Source: Pusillimonas noertemannii
Lineage (GTDB): Bacteria; Pseudomonadota; Gammaproteobacteria; Burkholderiales; Burkholderiaceae_B
Direction of reading: 5' to 3'
Assembly: GCF_003096595.1 (NCBI RefSeq)
Contig: NZ_QEKO01000007.1
Span: 1 to 64,000, forward strand
Length of the DNA stretch: 64,000 nt
Part shown: positions 47,914 to 59,356 of the stretch, one piece after another
Numbering within the stretch: position 1 is the stretch's first letter
Layout: the number at the start of each line of letters is the position of its first letter
Position numbers and translations under genes: made by a program
The notes under the pieces: generated by a model
The model's database searches: none
Told to the model about the DNA's origin: nothing
The model's input: only the letters and a program-made list of their open reading frames with translations

Positions 47914-48336
47914 ATGAAACAAAGCAGCATGCGCAGCTACAACCAGTATTTCCATGTTTACATCTTGTCAACGGAAGACGGCAAGATGATTAAAGTAGGC
48001 AAGGCCAACAATACGCAGCGCACTCGGCATCTGGCACGCATGGGCTACGCTGGATTCAAAGACTGGGTCCACGTAGCCACATTTCCAATGTGCTCTGACC
48101 ACGCCGCCACGGCTTTGGAAGCCATGCTTATTTCAAGACTGGCAAGCGCAGAATACCGAGTACCACGCATAAGCTGGGAAAATCAGCTGAATGGCAGAAA
48201 GAGCTATGCCGACGAATGCTTTCGTTGTGACGCATATCGAGCCATCCAGGCAGCGCTAGAACTCAGCCAAGTGTACTTTGAGCACGTTGTCCCGCAAATC
48301 AATACTCCGCGATGCGATCTTTCCGGCGCACCTTGA
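47914..48336 (+). CDS. GIY-YIG/T5orf172-like small protein
   Basis: A 140-residue protein whose first half resembles the T5orf172 branch of GIY-YIG nucleases: FHVYILSTEDGKMIKVGKANNTQRTRHL carries the Y-I-L...K-V-G-K-A..R pattern, followed by EAMLISRL. A full catalytic set is not evident. Base composition is visibly lower in GC than its neighbours (near 50 percent by eye), as expected for a recently acquired gene. It begins 11 bases after the acetyltransferase stop. Confidence 0.62.
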   Translation: MKQSSMRSYNQYFHVYILSTEDGKMIKVGKANNTQRTRHLARMGYAGFKDWVHVATFPMCSDHAATALEAMLISRLASAEYRVPRISWENQLNGRKSYADECFRCDAYRAIQAALELSQVYFEHVVPQINTPRCDLSGAP

Positions 48337-48460
48337 GGGTGGCCTTCTGAAAATAGTGGATCAGAGTCGCTGCCGGCTGGATTACCGGGTAGCCAATAGA
48401 TGAACCTGGGTTTATAGTGTCTGCCCCTGTTGTTCCATGCTTCACTCCACGGAGACGCTC

Positions 48461-49054
48461 ATGAACAAGCTCACCCTCACAGCCGCCTGCGCGGCGTTGC
48501 TTATCGGCAGCAGCGGCGCCTGGGCCGCAGAAAAAGAAGGCATTCCCGGTGTGCGCGGCATGGACCACATTGGCTTCACGGTTCCCGACATCGACCAGGG
48601 CGTGGATTTCTTCCGCGATGTCATTGGTTGCAGCGAAGTCATGCGTTTCGGGCCTTTCAGCGACGACAAAGGCACGTTCATGAAAGATCTCGTCAATGTG
48701 CATCCGCGGGCCGTCATCAAGCAAATCGCCATGATGCGCTGCGGCGACGGCTCGAACATCGAACTATTCCAGTACAGCGCCCCCGACCAGAAGACCGACA
48801 TGCCGCGCAATAGCGACTACGGCGGCTTTCATCTGGCTTTCTACGTCAAGGACATCAAGGCCGCGGTCGACAAGGCCAGGGCGCTGGGCCTGCAGACATT
48901 CCTGGGGCCGTTCGAGCTCAAGGAAGGCCCGGCCGCCGGCGAATCGATTACCTATGTGCTGACCCCCTGGGGCATGCAGCTGGAACTGATCAGCTATCCC
49001 GACGGCATGGCCTATGAAAAAGAGGCAAAGACCAAGCTTTGGGCGCCGGAGTAA
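48461..49054 (+). CDS. Exported VOC (glyoxalase/bleomycin-resistance fold) protein
   Basis: A 197-residue protein with a Sec signal peptide (MNKLTLTAACAALLIGSSGAWA) and two beta-alpha-beta3 VOC modules. The first begins GMDHIGFTVPDIDQGVDFF and the second GGFHLAFYVKDIKAAVDKA; ELISYP near the end is a typical metal-ligand strand. VOC metalloenzymes are normally cytoplasmic, so the signal peptide is unusual. The ATG at 48461 follows GGAGACGCTC. Function unknown. A terminator lies 20 bases after the stop. Confidence 0.82.
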   Translation: MNKLTLTAACAALLIGSSGAWAAEKEGIPGVRGMDHIGFTVPDIDQGVDFFRDVIGCSEVMRFGPFSDDKGTFMKDLVNVHPRAVIKQIAMMRCGDGSNIELFQYSAPDQKTDMPRNSDYGGFHLAFYVKDIKAAVDKARALGLQTFLGPFELKEGPAAGESITYVLTPWGMQLELISYPDGMAYEKEAKTKLWAPE

Positions 49055-49074
49055 CTGCGCGCCGACATCAATAA

Positions 49075-49106
49075 AAAGGGCTTGCGGAATATTCCGCGAG
49101 CCCTTT
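49075..49106. terminator. Bidirectional terminator between the VOC gene and gyrB
   Basis: Two 16-base arms, AAAGGGCTTGCGGAAT and ATTCCGCGAGCCCTTT, pair with one G-T exception and lie between convergent genes. A/T runs flank the stem on both sides, so it can end transcripts from either direction. Confidence 0.8.
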
Positions 49107-49157
49107 CAGCCGTCCGAATTGCTGCGCGCTCCTGGGCAGCGATAAGATCCTACAACC

Positions 49158-51683
<2,526 letters not shown>

Positions 51684-51703
51684 TCAAAGGGCATCTGCGG
51701 AAA

Positions 51704-52813
51704 TCAGATGCGCATTGGCATGACAACGTACTTGAACTGGTCGTCGTCGGGGGTGGTGAGGAGCGCCGAGGCGTTCACGTCGGGTTGTACCGACCACCGG
51801 ACCTTTTCGGTCTTGACGTTTGCCAGGACGTCGAGCAGGTAGCTGACGTTGAAACCGACGTCCAGCGGCTCGTGGCTGTAGTCGATGTCGATTTCTTCCA
51901 GCGCCTCTTCCTGTTCTGCGTTGGATGAGGTTATTTTAAGCTGGTTGTCGGAAAGCTGGATGCGGACACCCTTGAGCTTATCGGTGGTAAGAATGGCGGC
52001 GCGCTGCAGGCTGCCCTGCAGAATTTCGCGGTCGACCAGGAAATGCCGCGTGTAATTGGTGGGAATGACACGCGTGAAGTCGGGGAACTTGCCCTCGACG
52101 AGCTTGGAGACGAGCTCTACGTCGCCGAAGCGGAAGCGGATCTGGCCCGGCGCCACGTCGATGCTGACCGGGTCGTCGGTTTCGGCCAGCAGGCGCTGCA
52201 TTTCAAGAACCGTTTTACGCGGAACGATGACGTCGTGCTTGTTTTCGATGCCCTCGACCGCGGTGCCGCTATGGGCCAGGCGGTGGCCGTCGGTGGCCAC
52301 GGCGCGCACCCAGCCCGGCTCGAACACGAACAGCAGGCCGTTCAGGTAATAGCGGATGTCTTGCTGGGCCATCGAGAAATGCACCATGTTGAACAGGTGC
52401 TTGAGGGTTTTCTGCGGCAGCGTGAAAGAGACGTCCCATTTCTCGGGCTGGGCCAGGGTGGGGAATTCGTCGGGCGCCAGGGTTTGCAAGGCAAAGCGGC
52501 TTTTGCCCGCCTGCACGGTAAGCTTGCCCGAGGCAAGCGCCAGCTTGACTTCACCCGAATCGGGCAGGGCGCGCAGAATGTCGAGCAGCTTGCGCGCCGC
52601 AACCGTGGTCGATTCGTTGGAATCGCCCAGGCCGAACTGTGCATGCGTGGTGATCTGGACTTCGAGGTCGGTGGCGATAAAGGCAACTTCCTGGCCCTGC
52701 TTGCGCAGCAGGATATTGGCCAGAATGGGCAACGTATTTCTTCTTTCGACTATTCCCGCCACCGTGGACAACGGTTTCAACAAGGCGTCGCGAGTCGTTT
52801 GTACGAGTTGCAT
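51704..52813 (-). CDS. dnaN: DNA polymerase III beta subunit (sliding clamp)
   Basis: A 369-residue three-domain clamp. It starts MQLVQTTRDALLKPLSTVAGIVERRNTLPILANILL and ends VMPMRI, both conserved, and the length equals the family norm. It starts two bases after the dnaA stop, so the two are co-transcribed. gyrB follows after 98 bases. Confidence 0.97.
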   Translation of the reverse strand: MQLVQTTRDALLKPLSTVAGIVERRNTLPILANILLRKQGQEVAFIATDLEVQITTHAQFGLGDSNESTTVAARKLLDILRALPDSGEVKLALASGKLTVQAGKSRFALQTLAPDEFPTLAQPEKWDVSFTLPQKTLKHLFNMVHFSMAQQDIRYYLNGLLFVFEPGWVRAVATDGHRLAHSGTAVEGIENKHDVIVPRKTVLEMQRLLAETDDPVSIDVAPGQIRFRFGDVELVSKLVEGKFPDFTRVIPTNYTRHFLVDREILQGSLQRAAILTTDKLKGVRIQLSDNQLKITSSNAEQEEALEEIDIDYSHEPLDVGFNVSYLLDVLANVKTEKVRWSVQPDVNASALLTTPDDDQFKYVVMPMRI

Positions 52814-52815
52814 GG

Positions 52816-54225
52816 TTATCCTTTTAAGGTTTGTTCTAGTACGTGTAAAGCGTGATTGAGTTCAGTTTGCTTGGAACGCGCATCGGAAATCTTGCGTACA
52901 GCGTGCAGCACGGTGGTGTGGTCGCGGCCGCCGAACAGGTCGCCGATTTCGGGCAGGCTTTTTTGGGTGAGCTCTTTGGCCAGGTACATGGCGATTTGCC
53001 TGGGCAATGCAATATTGGCTGGCCGACGTTTCGAATACATGTCGGCAACCTTGATCTTGTAGAAATCGGCCACCGTCTTCTGGATGTTCTCGACCGTGAT
53101 CTGGCCGTTTGAAACCGAAAGCAGGTCTTTGAGGGCGTCTTTGCAGACTTCGACGGTAAGCACCTCGCGCCCGTGGAATCGAGCGTAGGCCGATACCTTG
53201 CGCAGCGCGCCCTCGAGTTCGCGCACATTGCTGCGCAGATGCTTGGCAATGAAGAAGGCCACCTCTTCAGGCATGGTTACGCCCTCGGTTTCGGCCTTGC
53301 GCAGCAAAATGGCCACGCGCATTTCGAGCTCGGGCGGCTCGATGGCCACGGTAAGGCCCGAATCGAAGCGCGAAATGAGGCGGCTGTCGATGTTGGACAG
53401 CTCTTTGGGGTAGGTGTCGGAGGTGATGATGATTTGCTTGCGCTGCGCCACCATGGCCTCGAAGGCGTAGAAGAATTCTTCCTGGGTGCGATTCTTGCCG
53501 GCAAAGAACTGGATGTCGTCGATCAGCAGCAGGTCGAGCGAATGGTAATACCGCTTGAATTCATCGAACGCCTTGCGCTGGTAGGCCTTGACCACGTCCG
53601 ACACGTACTGGTCGGCATGCACGTAGCGAACGCGGGTGCCCTTGCCGCTTTGCAGCAGGGCATTGCCGATGGCATGGATGAGGTGGGTCTTGCCCAGGCC
53701 CACGCCGCCATACAGAAACAGCGGGTTGTACGAGACCCCGGGGTTTTCGGCCACCTGCAGGGCGGCGGCGCGCGCCAGCTGGTTGGCCTTGCCCGTTACG
53801 AAGTTGTCGAAGCGCAGTTCGGTGTTAAGGCGCGAGCGGTCATGGACGACGTCGGCCACGGCGGCGGAAGCAGCCTGTTGCGGCGCAACAGGCTCAGGCG
53901 CCTGTGCTTCGGCACCGGCGGCAGCAGGCACGGCTTGCACGGCAAGCGGCGCAGCCGCCGGACGGGCGCCCACGGCACCCCCCGCGGCCAGTTCGAACGC
54001 CACCTGCACGGGACGCTCGTACCATTCGCTGGCCAGGATTTCAATTTGATGCGAAAAATTCTTGCGTACCCAATCGAGCTTGAATCGATTGGGGGCGGAC
54101 ACACGCAACACCGCCTGCGTTTCGTCGAACGCAAGCGGGATCAGAGGGCGTATCCATGCACTGATTTGCTGCGGAGGTAGGTCTTGCTCCAGACGCTGAA
54201 CGCAAGTCTGCCAAAATTCTTTCAT
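52816..54225 (-). CDS. dnaA: Chromosomal replication initiator DnaA
   Basis: A 469-residue DnaA. Domain I is [20 protein letters not shown]; an Ala/Pro-rich domain II spans about 105-150. The AAA+ domain has Walker [10 protein letters not shown] and DDIQFFAGK, and domain IV ends with [14 protein letters not shown], which contacts DnaA boxes. The ATG at 54225 matches the family start; an in-frame extension to 54312 would cross the DnaA box at 54272. Confidence 0.97.
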   Translation of the reverse strand: MKEFWQTCVQRLEQDLPPQQISAWIRPLIPLAFDETQAVLRVSAPNRFKLDWVRKNFSHQIEILASEWYERPVQVAFELAAGGAVGARPAAAPLAVQAVPAAAGAEAQAPEPVAPQQAASAAVADVVHDRSRLNTELRFDNFVTGKANQLARAAALQVAENPGVSYNPLFLYGGVGLGKTHLIHAIGNALLQSGKGTRVRYVHADQYVSDVVKAYQRKAFDEFKRYYHSLDLLLIDDIQFFAGKNRTQEEFFYAFEAMVAQRKQIIITSDTYPKELSNIDSRLISRFDSGLTVAIEPPELEMRVAILLRKAETEGVTMPEEVAFFIAKHLRSNVRELEGALRKVSAYARFHGREVLTVEVCKDALKDLLSVSNGQITVENIQKTVADFYKIKVADMYSKRRPANIALPRQIAMYLAKELTQKSLPEIGDLFGGRDHTTVLHAVRKISDARSKQTELNHALHVLEQTLKG

Positions 54226-54593
54226 GTCCACCACTTGAGTAAACCTCGATTCTACCCTGTTGGAGGCCAAGTTATCCACAAGCCGGGACATCTTCGCCAC
54301 CCCGGCAACCACCTGGATATTTGACTGAAACCCAATAATCTGTTGAAATAGTGGGCTTATTGCGATTTTTGATTACCCGATCTTTATAGAGCAGGGTTTC
54401 CAATAAACAATAAACAACGCGCAATTAATAACGCGCAACCTACGCGGGCTAGGCCTTCAGGGCGTAACGCAAGTAAACCTGGTGCCGGCCCAGTTGGGTT
54501 TGATCCCATTACGGGTTACCCAGCCGCTATTTTTCGATTTTCATTGCCTGCCCGCCAAACACCTTGCGCGGCAAGCCTTTTGAGTTCTTACCC
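54226..54593. other. oriC: Probable chromosomal replication origin (oriC) between dnaA and rpmH
   Basis: A 368-base gap between divergent dnaA and rpmH. One perfect DnaA box, TTATCCACA, lies at 54272-54280. An AT-rich stretch at about 54350-54430 could be the unwinding element. It contains AATAAAC repeated head to tail (54402-54415) and the 9-base direct repeat AACGCGCAA at 54416-54424 and 54430-54438. I find no second perfect DnaA box by eye, so weaker sites must be involved if this is the origin. Gene order and the switch of transcription direction support the call. Confidence 0.78.
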
Positions 54594-54728
54594 ATGAAAC
54601 GCACTTTCCAGCCTTCCGTTACGCGCCGCAAGCGCACCCATGGTTTTCTCGTTCGCATGAAGACTCGCGGCGGCCGCGCGGTAATCAACGCTCGCCGTGC
54701 CAAGGGCCGCAAGCGCCTCGCCGTTTAA
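54594..54728 (+). CDS. rpmH: 50S ribosomal protein L34
   Basis: A 44-residue protein, [20 protein letters not shown] at the N-terminus and ending RKRLAV, which is the invariant L34 pattern of very basic residues. It is first in the plus-strand arm next to the origin, followed by rnpA after 40 bases. Confidence 0.97.
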   Translation: MKRTFQPSVTRRKRTHGFLVRMKTRGGRAVINARRAKGRKRLAV

Positions 54729-54768
54729 GCGCCCGCCGGCTTTCCCTGAAAGCCGCGAATGCCAGCTC

Positions 54769-55134
54769 ATGCGTGCCACGCTCAGTCCGGCGGCGCGCCT
54801 GCACCGCCCCTCTGAATACGCCGCCGCCCTGAAAGGCCGGCGCGTTGCCAGAGGGGCGTTGCTTGTGGTGTCGACGCCCCGGGAACAGCCCGGCCAAGAG
54901 GCAGAGGCGCGGCTCGGAATGATTATAGCCAAGCGGTTTGCAGCCAGAGCTGTTACGCGCAATGCCATCAAGCGGGTCATACGCGAGGCCTTTCGCCAGC
55001 GGCGCCACGATCTGCCGCAGCGCGATTTTGTCTTCCGCCTGCACAGCCGGGTAGCGCCCCAATCGCTGACTCAGCTCAAGAAGCAATTGCGCGCCGAGGC
55101 CGATGCCCTGCTCGACAAGGTGCGGACGCCATGA
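54769..55134 (+). CDS. rnpA: Ribonuclease P protein component
   Basis: A 121-residue RnpA. The RNR signature region reads [24 protein letters not shown], and RDFVFRLH follows. It binds the P RNA and aids tRNA 5' processing. The ATG at 54769 ([11 protein letters not shown]) is taken. Its stop overlaps yidD by four bases. Confidence 0.93.
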   Translation: MRATLSPAARLHRPSEYAAALKGRRVARGALLVVSTPREQPGQEAEARLGMIIAKRFAARAVTRNAIKRVIREAFRQRRHDLPQRDFVFRLHSRVAPQSLTQLKKQLRAEADALLDKVRTP

Positions 55135-55364
55135 TCAAGGCCCTGCTCATCGCGCCCATACGCTTTTACCGGTATTTCATCAGCCCGTGGGTGGGCCACA
55201 ACTGCCGTTTTACCCCCACATGCTCGGTCTATACCATTGAAGCCATCGAAACACATGGCGCCCTGAAGGGCCTCTGGCTGGGCATGCGCAGGCTGGGCCG
55301 ATGCCACCCGTGGTCGCCGGGCGGATGCGACCCCGTACCGGGCACCGAGCACCGGCATTCCTGA
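55131..55364 (+). CDS. yidD: Membrane protein insertion efficiency factor YidD
   Basis: A 77-residue protein with the family pattern [20 protein letters not shown], then [23 protein letters not shown]. The cysteines are conserved. It associates with the inner membrane and helps YidC-dependent insertion. Start ATGA overlaps the rnpA stop. Confidence 0.95.
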   Translation: MIKALLIAPIRFYRYFISPWVGHNCRFTPTCSVYTIEAIETHGALKGLWLGMRRLGRCHPWSPGGCDPVPGTEHRHS

Positions 55365-55462
55365 ACCACGCCCGCCGGCATCGCGGCAGTCAAGGTTATT
55401 TCAGCCGGCCTACGTTAAACTAACGAGCTTTTGCTTCGCTTGAACCCCAATCTACAGGCGCT

Positions 55463-57163
55463 ATGGATATCCGACGCACCATCCTCTGGATGATTTTCTC
55501 TTTCTCGCTCTTGCTGCTCTGGAACAACTGGCAGGTCTACAATGGCAAGCCCTCGCTGTTCACCGGCGCAACCCAGAGCCAGAGCACGGAACCGGCCACC
55601 ACCGCCGCCAACGGTTCAGCGGCCGCAGAGAGCCAAGGCCATGTGCCCGAGGGCATTCCCGCCCCCGCGGGCTCGTCCACGGCTCCGGCGGCGCCAGCCC
55701 AGCAAGAGCCGGCCGCAGCCGTTGCCGCCGAGCAAATCAATATCAGCACCGACGTCTACAACCTGGTCTTCAGCACCCAGGGCGCACAGCTGGTGCGGGC
55801 CGAGCTGCTGAAGTTCGGCGACGAAGAAGACCCCACCAAGCCCATGGTGCTGCTGGACAACGAAGCCAGCTCGACCTACCTGGCCCAGACCGGCATCGTC
55901 GGCGCGCCGCAGGGTTCCAGCTTTCCCACCCACCTGACCCCGTTTCGTCTGACCTCCACCGAAAAATCGCTTACCGGCGATACGCTCGATGTGGTCTTTG
56001 AAGCCGAGGCGGGCGGCGTCAAGGTCATCAAGACCTATACCCTGCATCGCGGCCGCTACGACATTCAAGTGCGGCACGAAGTCCACAACCAGGGCGACGC
56101 GCCGATTTCCCCCTCGGTCTACCTGCAGCTTACGCGCGACGGCAACGATCCGCCCAATACTTCCTTCTTCTACAACACGTTCACCGGCCCGGCCGTGTAC
56201 AGCTCCGAGCACAAGTACCAGAAGGTCAAGTTCTCGGACATCGAAAAGAACAAGGCCTCGTACGTCAAGCAGGCGGACGACGGCTGGGTGGCCATGGTCC
56301 AGCATTACTTTGCCGCGGCCTGGGTGCCTGTGGAAGAGCGTGCGCGCCACAATGAGATTCTGCGCGTGTCCGACAATCTGTATTCCGTGCGCACCATACA
56401 GCAGATCGGCACCATACAGCCCGGCGAGCAGCAAACCATACAGTCCAAGCTGTGGCTGGGGCCGCAAGACCAGCAAGCCATGCAGGCCGTCGCTCCGGGC
56501 CTGGACGTGGTCGTCGACTATGGCTTCCTGACCATCATCGCCAAGCCTTTGTTCAAGCTGATGACCTGGATACACGGCTTCCTGGGCAACTGGGGCTGGA
56601 CCATCGTGGTGCTTACCCTGCTGATCAAGCTGGTGTTCTACCCGCTGTCGGCGGCCAGCTACCGCTCGATGGCCAAGATGAAGCTGGTCACCCCGCGCCT
56701 GCAGGCCCTGCGCGAGAAATTCGGCGACGACCGGGCCAAGCTCAACGCCGCCATGATGGAGATGTACCGCACCGAGAAGATCAACCCCCTGGGCGGCTGC
56801 CTGCCCATGGTGGTGCAGATTCCGGTGTTCATCTCTTTGTACTGGGTGCTGCTGGGCAGCGTCGAGATGCGCGGCGCCCCGTGGATACTGTGGATCCACG
56901 ACCTGGCCGCGCCTGATTCCTGGTTCATTCTGCCCGCCATCATGATGGGCACCATGTTCCTGCAGATCAAGCTCAACCCCACGCCGCCCGACCCCATGCA
57001 GGCGCGCATCATGATGATCATGCCGCTGGTGTTCGGCGGGATGATGTTCTTCTTCCCGGCCGGCCTGGTGCTGTACTGGTGCGTGAACAACGCCGTATCC
57101 ATCGCCCAGCAGCGCTACATCATGCACAAGCTCGACAAGGAAACCAAAGCCGCCAAGCGCTAG
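55463..57163 (+). CDS. yidC: Membrane protein insertase YidC
   Basis: A 566-residue gram-negative YidC. An N-terminal helix (RRTILWMIFSFSLLLLWNNW) is followed by an Ala/Pro/Gln-rich linker and a large periplasmic beta domain (about 85-350). Five C-terminal helices complete it. The cytoplasmic loop between TM2 and TM3 includes the SMAKMKLVTPRLQALREKFG coiled region. It ends with a basic tail. A terminator follows. Confidence 0.97.
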   Translation: MDIRRTILWMIFSFSLLLLWNNWQVYNGKPSLFTGATQSQSTEPATTAANGSAAAESQGHVPEGIPAPAGSSTAPAAPAQQEPAAAVAAEQINISTDVYNLVFSTQGAQLVRAELLKFGDEEDPTKPMVLLDNEASSTYLAQTGIVGAPQGSSFPTHLTPFRLTSTEKSLTGDTLDVVFEAEAGGVKVIKTYTLHRGRYDIQVRHEVHNQGDAPISPSVYLQLTRDGNDPPNTSFFYNTFTGPAVYSSEHKYQKVKFSDIEKNKASYVKQADDGWVAMVQHYFAAAWVPVEERARHNEILRVSDNLYSVRTIQQIGTIQPGEQQTIQSKLWLGPQDQQAMQAVAPGLDVVVDYGFLTIIAKPLFKLMTWIHGFLGNWGWTIVVLTLLIKLVFYPLSAASYRSMAKMKLVTPRLQALREKFGDDRAKLNAAMMEMYRTEKINPLGGCLPMVVQIPVFISLYWVLLGSVEMRGAPWILWIHDLAAPDSWFILPAIMMGTMFLQIKLNPTPPDPMQARIMMIMPLVFGGMMFFFPAGLVLYWCVNNAVSIAQQRYIMHKLDKETKAAKR

Positions 57164-57227
57164 AAGGAAATATGGGCCGGCGGCGCGCCGGTTCTGCTCT
57201 TTCATGCGCCCGCCAGGCGCGCCAACG

Positions 57228-57293
57228 CCCCTTGGGCCTTGCAACAACGCCGATCCATCAGGACTCGGCCTTTGCAAGCCCAAGGGGCTTTCT
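57228..57293 (+). terminator. Terminator after yidC
   Basis: CCCCTTGGGC-CTTGCAA (57228-57244) pairs with TTGCAA-GCCCAAGGGG (57272-57287), a 16-bp stem broken by one bulge, and is followed by CTTTCTTT. It closes the rpmH-yidC transcript. Confidence 0.75.
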
Positions 57294-57387
57294 TTATGTA
57301 CAGTTCGCAGTGCATACGGGGTCATATGGGATCGGCCCGGCCCGGGGCGCAGGGGTCCGTACCTCCTTTCCCTTTTCTTGGCGATTA

Positions 57388-57402
57388 ATAGTTAAATACT
57401 AT
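57388..57402 (+). promoter_or_regulatory. OxyR-type half operator ahead of the catalase gene
   Basis: ATAG-TTAAATA-CTAT matches the ATAG-N7-CTAT unit of OxyR sites. It lies about 150 bases before the catalase start in an AT-rich leader; the second unit of a full tetramer site is not clear. The rest of the 389-base yidC-katA gap holds the yidC terminator (57228-57293) and the catalase leader, with no other gene seen. Confidence 0.5.
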
Positions 57403-57552
57403 TTACCTGTTTTAATCAATTAATTTTATCTTTGATCTTCCCATCGATATACTCGCCTTGTGCCTTTCGCTTTCGCCTTCACGAAAGCACGCCTTGAAGC
57501 ACTCGGTTTGAATCAGCACGCCTTGCGCGAGCGCAATAAGAGGAAAGATAAG

Positions 57553-58986
57553 ATGAAAAAACTTACCACCGCTGCGGGCGCACCCGTAGCCGACAACCAG
57601 AACACCAAGACGGCCGGCCCGCGGGGCCCGGCCCTGCTGGAAGATGTCTGGCTGATCGAAAAACTCGCCCACTTCGACCGCGAAGTCATCCCCGAGCGCC
57701 GCATGCACGCCAAGGGCGCCGGCGCCTTCGGCACCTTCACCGTCACCAGGGACATCACCCAATACACCAAGGCCCGGATTTTTTCGGAAGTGGGCAAGCA
57801 GACGCCCATGCTGATACGCTTTTCGACCGTGGCCGGCGAGCGCGGCGCGGCCGACGCCGAACGCGATATTCGCGGCGTGGCCATGAAGTTCTATACCGAG
57901 CAAGGCAACTGGGATCTGGTCGGCAACAACACGCCGGTGTTCTTCTTTCGCGATCCCCTCAAGTTTCCCGACCTGAACCACGCCGTCAAGCGCGACCCGC
58001 GCACCGGCATGCGCAGCGCCCAGAACAACTGGGAATTCTGGACCGGCCTGCCCGAGGCCCTGCACCAGGTCACCATCGTCATGAGCGACCGCGGCATTCC
58101 CGTCGGCTTTCGCAACATGCACCTGTTCGGCAGCCATACATTCAGCTTCATCAACGCCGATAACGAGCGCTTCTGGGTCAAGTTCACCTTCAAGACCAAG
58201 CAAGGCATCAAGAACTACACCGACGCCGAGGCCGGCGCCGTCATCGCCGGCGATCGAGAAAGCTCGCAGCGCGACCTGTTCGAAGCCATTGAAAACGGCG
58301 ACTTCCCGCGCTGGACGGCCTATGTGCAGATCATGCCCGAAAGCGAGGCCAATACCTATCGCATCAACCCCTTCGACCTGACCAAGGTCTGGCCGCATGG
58401 CGATTATCCGCTGATCGAATTCGGCGAAATCGAACTCAACCGCAACCCGGAGAACTTCTTCGCCGAGATCGAGCAAGCCGCCTTCACGCCCGCCAACGTC
58501 GTGCCGGGCATCGGCTTCTCGCCCGACAAGATGCTGCAGGCGCGCCTGTTCTCGTACGGCGACGCTCAACGCTACCGCCTGGGCGTCAATCACCACCAGA
58601 TCCCGGTCAACGCGCCCAAATGTCCCTTCCACAGCTATCACCGCGATGGCGCCATGCGGGTCGACGGCAACCACGGCCGCATCACCGGCAATGAGCCCAA
58701 TGCCCAGGGCGAATGGCAAGAACAGCCCGACTTCCGCGAGCCGCCGCTTGCCATCGACGGCGCCGCCGACCGCTGGGATCACCGCGTGGATGAAGACTAC
58801 TTCTCGCAGCCAGGCAACCTCTTCCGCCTGATGAACGACGAACAGAAGCAGCAGTTGTTCGACAACACCGCGCGCGCCATAAGCGGCGTCACGCCAGAGA
58901 TCCAGCAACGCCACATCGACCACTGCACCCAGGCAGATCCCGCCTACGGCGCAGGTGTCGCAGCGGCGATCAAGGCGCTGGGCTGA
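57553..58986 (+). CDS. katA: Monofunctional heme catalase, small-subunit clade 3
   Basis: A 477-residue catalase. The active-site block [20 protein letters not shown] contains the catalytic His, and the Asn is in [12 protein letters not shown]. The heme Tyr block is [14 protein letters not shown]. Length and sequence fit the clade 3 KatA type. It breaks down hydrogen peroxide in the cytoplasm. The ATG at 57553 has AGGA nine bases upstream. A possible OxyR unit lies in the leader. Confidence 0.96.
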   Translation: MKKLTTAAGAPVADNQNTKTAGPRGPALLEDVWLIEKLAHFDREVIPERRMHAKGAGAFGTFTVTRDITQYTKARIFSEVGKQTPMLIRFSTVAGERGAADAERDIRGVAMKFYTEQGNWDLVGNNTPVFFFRDPLKFPDLNHAVKRDPRTGMRSAQNNWEFWTGLPEALHQVTIVMSDRGIPVGFRNMHLFGSHTFSFINADNERFWVKFTFKTKQGIKNYTDAEAGAVIAGDRESSQRDLFEAIENGDFPRWTAYVQIMPESEANTYRINPFDLTKVWPHGDYPLIEFGEIELNRNPENFFAEIEQAAFTPANVVPGIGFSPDKMLQARLFSYGDAQRYRLGVNHHQIPVNAPKCPFHSYHRDGAMRVDGNHGRITGNEPNAQGEWQEQPDFREPPLAIDGAADRWDHRVDEDYFSQPGNLFRLMNDEQKQQLFDNTARAISGVTPEIQQRHIDHCTQADPAYGAGVAAAIKALG

Positions 58987-59356
58987 TGCCGCGGGCCGGC
59001 TGTTCAAGCGCTCTTTTGGCCGGGGCTCGATGTCCGGCCACGTTCAAACGGCGGAGTGGCATTGAACAACGGTGAAACGTAGCAATAAATCACCTGCCAA
59101 GTTGGCTGTATAAAGGCGTGCCCACAAGGCGCGCCCTTTTTACGGTGCCAGCACTTACCCGACCACTATCCCCACGTTCCAAGCAAAAAAATGCAGTCTG
59201 GCAAGCGGCGGGCTGCGCGCGCCCACTGTGCTCGGGGGGATGTGGCATTATTGAGGGGCCCGAAACTAGAACTTGGCCAGACGGTCGAACCGGGCTTTGC
59301 GGCCATTGGCCGCTTTATAGCTTTACATATTCCCAGCACACATCCTCAATCAAGCC
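58987..59356. other. Intergenic region between katA and mnmE
   Basis: This 370-base gap contains a terminator-like hairpin at 59112-59141 (AAAGGCGTGCC, loop CACAA, GGCGCGCCC followed by TTTTT), which may end the catalase transcript. The mnmE promoter must lie in the last 200 bases, but I cannot assign it. No small gene is supported. Confidence 0.55.

Noticed and set aside
55616-57325. Minus-strand open frame of 569 codons opposite yidC
   Set aside because: His/Gly/Gln-rich antisense translation with no family; yidC on the plus strand is certain.
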